From Alistipes sp. Marseille-P5061 (GTDB lineage: Bacteria > Bacteroidota > Bacteroidia > Bacteroidales > Rikenellaceae): a stretch of DNA of 36,146 bases. Position numbers and translations under genes: made by a program. The notes beneath the pieces were generated by a model that made no database searches, was not told where the DNA came from, and was given only the letters and a program-made list of their open reading frames with translations. The stretch covers positions 642,449 through 678,594 of the forward strand of contig NZ_LT985749.1 of the NCBI RefSeq assembly GCF_900290115.1, in the 5' to 3' direction. Numbering within the stretch: position 1 is the stretch's first letter; every line of letters starts with the position of its first letter. Below are positions 24,469-31,574 of the stretch, piece after piece.

Positions 24469-25851
24469 ATGGCGATTTCGAAGGAGATGACCTCGGGGCG
24501 GCCGCTGCCCCAGATTCTGAGTTTCACGCTGCCCCTGCTGCTGGGCAACCTGCTCCAGCAGACCTACTCGCTGGTCGATGCGGTCATCGTGGGCAAGTTT
24601 CTGGGCATCAACGCTTTGGCCTCGGTAGGAGCCAGCACGTCGGTCGTCTTTCTGATTCTCGGCTTCTGCAACGGATGCTGCGGTGGATTCGGCATTCCGG
24701 TGGCCCAGAAGTTCGGCGCGCGCGACTACGGCGTCATGCGGCAGCTGGTCTTTGTCAGCCTGAGGCTGGCCACCGTCATGTCGCTCTCCATCGCCCTCGT
24801 CACCTCGCTGCTTTGCCACGACATCCTGCAGTGGATGCGCACGCCGGAGAACATCTTCCAGGGGGCCTACGTCTACCTGCTCATCACCTTCATCGGCATT
24901 CCCTGCACCTTCTTCTACAACCTCCTCTCGAGCATCATCCGCGCGCTGGGCGACAGCCGGACCCCCTTCTGGTTCCTGCTCTTCTCGACCCTGCTCAACA
25001 TCGTGCTCGACCTCTTCTTCATCCTCGTGCTCGACTGGGGCGTGGCCGGCGCCGGCATCGCCACGGTCCTCGCACAGGGCATCTCGGCGCTGCTCTGCTA
25101 CCGCTACATGATGCGCCACTTCGAGATTCTCCAGCCCAAGTCGCGCGAAGAGCGGCAGTACAGCCCCCGTCTGGCCCGCACGCTGCTCACCATCGGCGTC
25201 CCGATGGGGCTGCAGTTCTCCATCACGGCCATCGGCAGCATCATGCTCCAGAGCGCCAACAACGCGCTGGGCACGGCCTGCGTCGCCGCCTTCACGGCCG
25301 CCATGCGTATCAAGATGTTCTTCATGTGCCCGCTCGAGAGTCTGGGCATCGCCATGGCCACCTACAGCGGCCAGAACTACGGCGCCGGAAAGCCCGAACG
25401 GGTCTGGGCCGGCGTGAAGGCCAGCACGCTCCTGATGCTCATCTATTCGGCCTTCTCGTTCGTCATGCTGATGCTCTGGTCGCAGAGTTTCGCGCTGCTC
25501 TTCGTGGAGCCCACCGAGCACGAGATTCTCGCCGATACGGTACGTTTCCTCCACATTTCGGTCTCGTTCTTCCCGGTGCTGGGCATGCTCTGCGTACTGC
25601 GCTACACGATTCAGGGGGTCGGATACACCAATCTGGCGATGCTCTCGGGCGTCTCGGAGATGGTGGCCCGCATACTGGTGAGTCTGCTGGCCGTCCCCTC
25701 GCTGGGCTACATCGCCGTCTGCTTCGGCGACCCGACGGCGTGGGTCTTCGCCGTCGCCTTCCTCGTACCGGCCTTCGCCTGGGTCTACAAGCGGCTGCTC
25801 CGCATCCGCGACTCGAAGTGGAGCGCCGAGGATGCAGCGACGCGCAGCTGA
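24469..25851 (+). CDS. MATE family efflux transporter
   Basis: This encodes 460 aa and should export drugs or metabolites by Na+ or H+ antiport across the inner membrane. Twelve hydrophobic segments form two repeats. Typical motifs are LPLLLGNLLQQTYSLVDAVI and VGKFLGINALASVGAS in the first repeat, GALGDSR-like RALGDSRTPFWFL, and SANNALGTACVAAFTAAMRI and GQNYGAGKPERVWAG in the second. The start MAISKEMTSGRPLPQILSF fits the DinF/NorM-like subgroup common in gut Bacteroidales. It is monocistronic. Substrates cannot be predicted. Confidence 0.95.
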   Translation: MAISKEMTSGRPLPQILSFTLPLLLGNLLQQTYSLVDAVIVGKFLGINALASVGASTSVVFLILGFCNGCCGGFGIPVAQKFGARDYGVMRQLVFVSLRLATVMSLSIALVTSLLCHDILQWMRTPENIFQGAYVYLLITFIGIPCTFFYNLLSSIIRALGDSRTPFWFLLFSTLLNIVLDLFFILVLDWGVAGAGIATVLAQGISALLCYRYMMRHFEILQPKSREERQYSPRLARTLLTIGVPMGLQFSITAIGSIMLQSANNALGTACVAAFTAAMRIKMFFMCPLESLGIAMATYSGQNYGAGKPERVWAGVKASTLLMLIYSAFSFVMLMLWSQSFALLFVEPTEHEILADTVRFLHISVSFFPVLGMLCVLRYTIQGVGYTNLAMLSGVSEMVARILVSLLAVPSLGYIAVCFGDPTAWVFAVAFLVPAFAWVYKRLLRIRDSKWSAEDAATRS

Positions 25852-25877
25852 GCCCTCCCGACCGCTCCGCAACGATA

Positions 25878-25916
25878 CAAAAAAGGCGTCGGACAACCTC
25901 GGTTGTCCGACGCCTT
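25878..25916 (-). terminator. Terminator between convergent MATE and hydrolase genes
   Basis: AAGGCGTCGGACAACC pairs with GGTTGTCCGACGCCTT over a very short loop. The minus side is followed by six T, so it ends the minus-strand operon from dapF to the hydrolase. The plus side has no T-run. Confidence 0.85.
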
Positions 25917-25933
25917 GTCGTTCATACAGGCCG

Positions 25934-26818
25934 CTACGCGTGCACGGCACCCTGTTCGCTGCCGTTCTGCTCGCTGCTGCTTTGCTCGTTGCCACCCTGT
26001 TCGCTGCCACCCTCCGGGCCGGTGCTGCGCACGAAGTCGAGCAGCGCACGGGCCGTCTTCTCGGGCTCCTCGAGGAAGCCCATGTGACCCGAGTGTTCGA
26101 GCCACACCACCCGCGCCTGCGGATGGGCGGCCACCATCGCCTCGGCCTTCTCGACCGGGATGTAGCCATCCTCGCGTCCCAGGATGAAGAGCTGCGGCAC
26201 GGACGAGGCGCGCAGCATCTCGTTGCGGTCCTTGCGCGCCAGCATGCCGTTGAGCAGCGCCACGATGCCCTCGTCCTCCGTGACGAAGACCTGCTCGGTG
26301 AGGTCCTCGATGGCATCCTTCATCCGCGCCCGGTTCTCGGGGGCGAAGCCCGCCTCGGGGGCCACATGCGCCAGCAGCTCCTTGCGGCCGGCGCGCACCA
26401 GCGCGATTTCACGCCGCCGGTTCTCCACCTTCTCGGGCGTGTCGGCATTGGGCGTCGAGCTGAGCAGCACCACGCCGTCGAGCATCTCGGGATGGCGTTC
26501 GCAGAAGGCCAGCGCCACGTAGCCGCCCATCGAGTGGCCCACCAGCGTGCAGCGCGCAATGCCCAGCGCACGCAGTCCGTCGGCCACCACGTCGGCCAGG
26601 AACTCCATCGAGTGCTCCTCGCCCGTGACGACCGAGATGCCGTGGCCCGGCAGGTCGAGCGTCACCACGCGCACCTCTTTGTAGAGCAGCGGCACGAAGT
26701 CGTCCCAGACGAGCATCGATTCCAGATAGCCGTGCAGCAGCACGACGCAGCGCTCACCCTTCTCCGAGTCGCAGACATGCAGGGCAACCGGCCCCGCCAT
26801 GATGAATTTTTCGGTCAT
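25934..26818 (-). CDS. Alpha/beta hydrolase
   Basis: This encodes 294 aa, cytoplasmic, with no signal peptide. The oxyanion-hole motif [10 protein letters not shown] lies at 25-34. The nucleophile elbow is GHSMGG with Ser96, the acid is Asp218 in GREDGYIP, and the His is His245 in [12 protein letters not shown]. It resembles RsbQ/MhpC-type esterases or C-C hydrolases, but the substrate is unknown. Residues about 267-291 form an unusual repetitive tail of Ser/Glu/Gln/Asn/Gly ([20 protein letters not shown]) encoded by a slippage-prone repeat. It follows the 64-aa gene by 12 bp on the same strand. Confidence 0.92.
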   Translation of the reverse strand: MTEKFIMAGPVALHVCDSEKGERCVVLLHGYLESMLVWDDFVPLLYKEVRVVTLDLPGHGISVVTGEEHSMEFLADVVADGLRALGIARCTLVGHSMGGYVALAFCERHPEMLDGVVLLSSTPNADTPEKVENRRREIALVRAGRKELLAHVAPEAGFAPENRARMKDAIEDLTEQVFVTEDEGIVALLNGMLARKDRNEMLRASSVPQLFILGREDGYIPVEKAEAMVAAHPQARVVWLEHSGHMGFLEEPEKTARALLDFVRSTGPEGGSEQGGNEQSSSEQNGSEQGAVHA

Positions 26819-26830
26819 TTTCCGTCAAGA

Positions 26831-27025
26831 TTACTCCTCTTCGTCGTCGAAATAGTCGAGGGCCGACTCCCGCTTGGGGCGTACCTCGTACGTTTCATCC
26901 TCCTCGTCGTCCAGATGACGGTAGAGCGTATGACGCTCCTTGCCGCTCTTGTGCAGCGGTTCGAGGCGCTTCGCCTTGCGAAGCTCGTCCGTGTCGTGCG
27001 CACGGCCCCCCTTGGATGTTTTCAT
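26831..27025 (-). CDS. Small charged protein, Bacteroidales conserved hypothetical
   Basis: The 64-aa product has a basic N-terminal half (GGRAHDTDELRKAKRLEPLH, KSGKERHTLYRHLDD) and an acidic C-terminal half ending ESALDYFDDEEE. I recognise the pattern LRKAKRLEPLHKSGKERH from short hypothetical proteins in other Bacteroidales, with no assigned function. The strong charge split suggests a nucleic-acid- or ribosome-associated protein; that is inference. It lies between dapF (57 bp upstream) and the hydrolase (12 bp downstream), probably in one transcript. Confidence 0.8.
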   Translation of the reverse strand: MKTSKGGRAHDTDELRKAKRLEPLHKSGKERHTLYRHLDDEEDETYEVRPKRESALDYFDDEEE

Positions 27026-27082
27026 GGATGGATGGAAAAGATAAGGAAAAAAGATGTTGTACTGAATTGAATATACGCAGAA

Positions 27083-27886
27083 TCAGAAGTTTTCGGTATC
27101 GAATTCACCCTCGAAGACCCGGCGGGCAGGGCCCGTGAGCCGGATGTCGGTATAGTGCTGCGTCCCGGCCTCGTGGCGGAAGCGCACCTTCAGCTCGCCG
27201 CCCGGCACCTCGATGCGGAAGCGGTGCACGGCGGGCTGACGCACGTACGAGGTGACAATGGCCGCCGCCGTGACCCCCGTACCGCAGGCCAGCGTCTCGT
27301 TCTCGACGCCGCGCTCGTAGGTCCGCACGCGCAGATGCCCTTCGCCCAGCTCCTCAACAAAGTCGACGTTCGTTCCGCGCGGGAAGCGGGCGTCGTGGCG
27401 AATCGTACGGCCGCGGCCCACCACGTCGACGGCCGAGACATCGGGGACGAACTCCACGAAGTGGGGCACTCCCGTGTCGAGGGCCCACCACGAGCCGCCG
27501 TCGCGAATCTCCGAGACGTTGAGCATCCCCACCTCGATGTCGCCGGCGAGCCCCCGCGTGCGCAGAATCCGCGCCATGTGCAGCCCGTCGGCCGCGTCGA
27601 AGAACTTCACCTCGCCGCCGACACCGAGGTGCTCGGCAAAGAGCGTGAAGCAGCGGGCGCCGTTGCCGCACATCTCGCCCTCGGAGCCGTCGGCGTTGTA
27701 GTAGCGCATCGAGCAGTCGAGCTCGGAGCTGCGCCGCAGCGTCATCAGCCCGTCGGCCCCGATGCCGAAGTGGCGGTCGCAGAGCCGCGCAATACGCGCG
27801 GGGTCGGGCGTGAAGCGCTCCTCACGGTCGTCGAGCAGGATGAAGTCGTTGCCCGCACCCTCGTATTTGGCAAACTTGAGCAGCAT
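27083..27886 (-). CDS. dapF: Diaminopimelate epimerase
   Basis: This encodes 267 aa. It converts LL- to meso-diaminopimelate in the lysine and peptidoglycan precursor pathway, by a two-cysteine acid/base mechanism. Both catalytic cysteines are present: Cys73 in GEMCGNGARC and Cys201 in ENETLACGTGVTAA. Other family motifs are KYEGAGNDFILLD (7-19), FGIGADGLMTL, MRYYNADGSEGE and DTGVPHFVEFV. The length is normal. A TATTTTTG promoter element lies 23 bases upstream. Confidence 0.98.
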   Translation of the reverse strand: MLLKFAKYEGAGNDFILLDDREERFTPDPARIARLCDRHFGIGADGLMTLRRSSELDCSMRYYNADGSEGEMCGNGARCFTLFAEHLGVGGEVKFFDAADGLHMARILRTRGLAGDIEVGMLNVSEIRDGGSWWALDTGVPHFVEFVPDVSAVDVVGRGRTIRHDARFPRGTNVDFVEELGEGHLRVRTYERGVENETLACGTGVTAAAIVTSYVRQPAVHRFRIEVPGGELKVRFRHEAGTQHYTDIRLTGPARRVFEGEFDTENF

Positions 27887-27908
27887 GTGCAGCGGTGTTA
27901 TATCCTCA

Positions 27909-27916
27909 CAAAAATA
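27909..27916 (-). promoter_or_regulatory. -7 element TATTTTTG for dapF
   Basis: This is a minus-strand exact match to TAnnTTTG, 23 bases upstream of the dapF ATG, divergent from the element at 27939. Confidence 0.6.
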
Positions 27917-27917
27917 A

Positions 27918-27937
27918 TAAAACTTCTAAAAGTTTTA
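27918..27937. promoter_or_regulatory. Palindrome between the divergent dapF and nitroreductase promoters
   Basis: TAAAACTT and AAGTTTTA are exact reverse complements around CTAA. The 20 bp lie precisely between the two opposing -7 elements and would cover both -33 regions, a natural place for a shared operator. AT-rich composition makes chance occurrence possible. Confidence 0.4.
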
Positions 27938-27938
27938 C

Positions 27939-27946
27939 TACTTTTG
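27939..27946 (+). promoter_or_regulatory. -7 element TACTTTTG for nitroreductase-tamL
   Basis: This is an exact TAnnTTTG match 81 bases upstream of the nitroreductase ATG. Confidence 0.6.
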
Positions 27947-28026
27947 TAAAAAATTGTCTCCCCCGTTCCGCACCCGCCGCCCGGCGCGCCGCGTGTGGCA
28001 AAGGAATTGTTAATTGACACAACATC

Positions 28027-28773
28027 ATGAAAAGTCAGCTCTTCAAGCACCGCTCCATCCGCAAGTTCAAGTCCCGCCCGATACCCGTCGAAACGCTGCG
28101 CGAAATCCTCGAGGCCGCCACGCGCGCCTCGACGTGCGGCAACATGCAGCTCTATTCGCTCATCGTAACGCGCGACGAGGCGCTGCGCAACGAGCTCGCG
28201 CCCTGCCACTTCAACCAGCCGATGGTGCGCCAGGCCCCCTGTCTGGTGACCGTCTGCGCCGACGTGCACCGCTTCTCGATGTGGTGCGAGCAGCGCGACG
28301 CCGACCCCGCCTACGACAACTTCGAGTGGTTCCTCAACGCCGCCACCGACGCCCTGCTGGCGACGCAGAACCTCTGCATCGAGGCCGAGTCGCACGGACT
28401 GGGCATCTGCATCCTCGGCACGACGCTCTACACGGCGGGCGACATCGCCCGCATCCTCGAGCTGCCCAAGGGGGTCATCCCGCTGACGACCGTCGTGATG
28501 GGCTACCCCGACGAATCGCCCGAGCTGACCGACCGGCTGCCGCTCGAGGCGGTGGTCCACTACGAGAAGTACACCGACTACACGGCCGCCGAAATCGACG
28601 AGCTGTGGGCCGAGCGCGAGGAGTCGGCCCAGACCAAGCAGCTGCTCGAGGAGAACAAGCTGCCCAACCTGGCCCAGATTTTCACGCGCAACCGCTACCG
28701 CCGCGAGGACAACATCGCCGTGTCGAAGGCCTACTTCGCCCTGCTGCGCGAAAAGGGATTTTTCAACAACTGA
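28027..28773 (+). CDS. Nitroreductase family protein (FMN oxidoreductase)
   Basis: This encodes 248 aa. FMN-contact residues are in the N-terminal KHRSIRKFKSRPIP and in ATRASTCGNMQLYSLIV. The central ATDALLATQNLCIEAESHGL and LGICILGTTLYTAGDIARIL, and VIPLTTVVMGYPDE, follow the NfsA/Frp-like order. The family reduces nitroaromatics, flavins or quinones with NAD(P)H; the physiological substrate is unknown. A C-terminal extension of about 65 residues past the core is usual in this subgroup. The gene is 34 bp upstream of tamL on the same strand. Confidence 0.93.
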   Translation: MKSQLFKHRSIRKFKSRPIPVETLREILEAATRASTCGNMQLYSLIVTRDEALRNELAPCHFNQPMVRQAPCLVTVCADVHRFSMWCEQRDADPAYDNFEWFLNAATDALLATQNLCIEAESHGLGICILGTTLYTAGDIARILELPKGVIPLTTVVMGYPDESPELTDRLPLEAVVHYEKYTDYTAAEIDELWAEREESAQTKQLLEENKLPNLAQIFTRNRYRREDNIAVSKAYFALLREKGFFNN

Positions 28774-28807
28774 CCGAACCGGGTCGACAACCGACGCCGA
28801 GACACCG

Positions 28808-31201
28808 ATGGGAACAAGGGGAGTGCGCACGCTGGCCATCGCACTGCTGAGTCTTCTGGGCTCGGCCTGTAGCGTCACGCGCCACATTCCCCAGGGCTCC
28901 TACCTGCTGACGAAGGTCTCGGTGGAGACCGACCATGAGGCTCCGCGTTCGGAGCGAATCACCTCGTCGGAGCTCGAGAAGTACATCCGCCAGAGCCCCA
29001 ACAAGCGCTTTCTGGGGACCTACTTCTACGTCTGGCTCTACGAACAGGCCGATACGGCGAAGCACAACCGCTGGAACAACTGGAAGCGCAAAATCGGCGA
29101 GGCCCCCGTGCTGCTCGACATGAACCTCACGGAGCGCTCGGTGCAGAACTTCAAAATCTACCTCGACTCTAAGGGATTCTACGCCTCGGAGGCCTCCTAC
29201 GAGCTCGACACGACGCGCCACCCGCGCAAGGCGAGCATCACCTACCGCATCCGGCAGGGGGCGCCCTACCGCATCGACACCATCGCCTACGACTTCCGCG
29301 ACCAATTTCTCCGGCCGCTGATTCTGGCCGATACGGCCCACTCGCTCATCCATGCGGGCGACATCTTCGACATCACGCAGCTCGACGCCGAGCGGACGCG
29401 CATCGCCACTTACCTCAAGCAGCGGGGCTACTACAACTTCTCGCCGAGCAGCATCGAATACGTAGCCGACACGCTCGGCGGCGGACACCGCGTCGGGGTG
29501 ACGATGGTCATCAAGCCCTACCTTGCGGGCTACAACGCCCAGGGCGAACCCATCTTCGAGAACCACAAGGTCTACCGCATCGGGCGGGTGAACGTCTACC
29601 CCGAATACGACGCGGCGGCCGTCCGTGTCGACTCGTCGCTCCTCGAGCGGCTCGACACGACGCTCTACGAGGGGCTGCGCATCGTCTACGAGGGTCGGCC
29701 CCATCTGCGCCCCGTGGTGCTGCGGCAGGCCATCCCCATCTACCCCAACTACCTCTACAACGCCTCGCAGGTCAACCGCGCCTACTCGGACCTCATCGGG
29801 CTGGGCTACTTCAAGAGTGCCCGCATCGCCTTCACCGAGATGCCCCGCCTGACGGCCGACTCGACGCAGAGCTACGTCTCCTACATCGGCGCCCTGGCCG
29901 ACTCGACCTCCAACCGCTACACGCGCGAGGAGTACCTCGCCTGCCACATCCTCTGCACGCCGGCCCTCAAGCAGAGCTTCAAGGCCGACGTCGAGGGGAG
30001 CACCACCTCGAGCTTCTACGGACTGAAGGCCACCGTCGGCTACCAGAACCGCAACATCTTCCGCGGCGCCGAGTCGTTCGACGTCTCCGTCACGGCCGGT
30101 TACGAGTTCATGAAGGCGCCCGACGCCCGCAAGAAGACCGCCAAGGAGTTCGGCGTCACCACGAGCCTCCTCTTCCCACGCTTCCTCGTGCCGTGGAGCG
30201 CCTCCCGCTTCCAGAACATCAACCAGCCCAAGACCAAGCTCGAGGTCTCGGTCAACTACCAGGACCGCCCCTTCTACCGCCGCACGCTCTCGAGCGCCAG
30301 CCTCTCCTACCTGTGGAGCAACAAGCGCTACTCCTCCTTCGCGCTGCGCCCCATCGACATCAACGTGGTCGACGTGAGCTACCTCGACGCGCAGTTCCTC
30401 GAGGATACGGAGAACGAGTACCTGAAGAAGAGTTACGAGTCGCAGTTCATCGGCGGCCTGAACTTCAGCTACACCTACAACGGCCAGCTCAAGAATCTGG
30501 GCGGCAACAGCACGCTCATACGCTTCAACTTCGAGACGGCGGGCAACCTCATCGACGGCCTCGAACACCTCTTCTCGCGCCCGGTTTCGGGGACCGACTA
30601 CTACCACATCTTCGGGCTGCGCTACGCCCAGTACTTCCGCACGGACCTGAGTGTGAGCCGCACCGTGATGCTGGGCGACAAGGTCGCGCTGGCGGGGCGC
30701 CTCTACGGCGGTGTGGGCATGGCCTACGGCAACTCGAAGGGGGTGACCATCCCCTTCGACCGGCTCTTCTATGCGGGCGGCAGCGGCGGCATGCGCGGCT
30801 GGACGCCGCGTACGCTCGGCCCGGGCTCCGTGCCCAAGCCCAGCGACACAAGCTACCCCACGCAGCTGGGTGACATGAAGCTGGAGGCCAACCTCGAGCT
30901 GCGCTTCCCGATTTGGGGCATCTTCCACGGGGCCACCTTCTTCGATTTGGGCAACATCTGGTATGTGCGCCAGACCGACGGCTCGATTCCCGAGGCGGCG
31001 CTCTTCCACTTCGACACCTTCTACAAGCAGCTGGGCTTCAACACCGGTCTCGGCCTGCGCCTCGACATCAAGTTCGTGGTGCTGCGTCTGGACTGGGGCA
31101 TCCAGCTCCACAACCCCAACAACCCGGCCGGAGAGCGGTGGATTCACAACTTCCGCTGGAGCAACACGGCGCTCAACTTCGGTGTGGGCTATCCCTTCTG
31201 A
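28808..31201 (+). CDS. tamL: Translocation and assembly module lipoprotein TamL (BamA/TamA family)
   Basis: This encodes 797 aa. A signal peptide ends in a lipobox (LSLLGSAC, Cys21), then SVTRHIPQGSYLLTKVSVET, the N-terminal signature of the lipidated BamA-family protein of Bacteroidetes. POTRA-like beta/alpha repeats fill about 25-390 (FKIYLDSKGFYASEASYE, ERTRIATYLKQRGYYNFSPS, VNRAYSDLIGLGYFKSARIA). The barrel covers about 400-797, with YAGGSGGMRGWTPRTLGPGS as the conserved loop 6 (the RGW motif, like VRGF in BamA) and terminal GVGYPF. It inserts proteins into the outer membrane with TamB; no tamB is next to it here. Confidence 0.93.
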   Translation: MGTRGVRTLAIALLSLLGSACSVTRHIPQGSYLLTKVSVETDHEAPRSERITSSELEKYIRQSPNKRFLGTYFYVWLYEQADTAKHNRWNNWKRKIGEAPVLLDMNLTERSVQNFKIYLDSKGFYASEASYELDTTRHPRKASITYRIRQGAPYRIDTIAYDFRDQFLRPLILADTAHSLIHAGDIFDITQLDAERTRIATYLKQRGYYNFSPSSIEYVADTLGGGHRVGVTMVIKPYLAGYNAQGEPIFENHKVYRIGRVNVYPEYDAAAVRVDSSLLERLDTTLYEGLRIVYEGRPHLRPVVLRQAIPIYPNYLYNASQVNRAYSDLIGLGYFKSARIAFTEMPRLTADSTQSYVSYIGALADSTSNRYTREEYLACHILCTPALKQSFKADVEGSTTSSFYGLKATVGYQNRNIFRGAESFDVSVTAGYEFMKAPDARKKTAKEFGVTTSLLFPRFLVPWSASRFQNINQPKTKLEVSVNYQDRPFYRRTLSSASLSYLWSNKRYSSFALRPIDINVVDVSYLDAQFLEDTENEYLKKSYESQFIGGLNFSYTYNGQLKNLGGNSTLIRFNFETAGNLIDGLEHLFSRPVSGTDYYHIFGLRYAQYFRTDLSVSRTVMLGDKVALAGRLYGGVGMAYGNSKGVTIPFDRLFYAGGSGGMRGWTPRTLGPGSVPKPSDTSYPTQLGDMKLEANLELRFPIWGIFHGATFFDLGNIWYVRQTDGSIPEAALFHFDTFYKQLGFNTGLGLRLDIKFVVLRLDWGIQLHNPNNPAGERWIHNFRWSNTALNFGVGYPF

Positions 31202-31264
31202 CGCCGGGCGGCAGCAGGCAATGGAGTCGCTCCGGCAGAAAATGCGGAAAAAACGGCCCGACGA

Positions 31265-31295
31265 TTTGGATTTTCGGAAATTCGTATTACCTTTG
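31265..31295 (+). promoter_or_regulatory. Promoter of tRNA-Ala (TTTG-N19-TACCTTTG)
   Basis: TTTG at 31265-31268 and TACCTTTG at 31288-31295 are separated by 19 bases, a full consensus match 11 bases before the tRNA. Confidence 0.85.
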
Positions 31296-31306
31296 CAACC
31301 ACAATC

Positions 31307-31383
<77 letters not shown>

Positions 31384-31405
31384 AACGAGGCCGAAAGCAG
31401 GCCTG

Positions 31406-31438
31406 AAAGCTGTAAACGACTTGTTTACAGCTTTTTTT
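31406..31438 (+). terminator. Rho-independent terminator of tRNA-Ala
   Basis: AAAGCTGTAAAC pairs with GTTTACAGCTTT over GACTT, followed by further T. It is 23 bases past the CCA. Confidence 0.9.
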
Positions 31439-31508
31439 GTTGTATTCCTCCTCATCGGACAACGGCAAAAGAGCGGGAGAAAGTTCCCGCCTCCGCACGC
31501 CCACAGGC

Positions 31509-31550
31509 AAAAAAAGAGAGGCGCCGGACGGAATACACCGTCCGGCGCCT
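31509..31550 (-). terminator. Terminator of the tandem DUF6562/beta-helix operon
   Basis: AGGCGCCGGACGG (31519-31531) pairs perfectly with CCGTCCGGCGCCT (31538-31550). On the minus strand it is followed by CTCT and seven T. It lies 25 bases beyond the stop codon at 31575. Confidence 0.92.
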
Positions 31551-31574
31551 TGCTGTCAGCATCTCGGATTGCCG

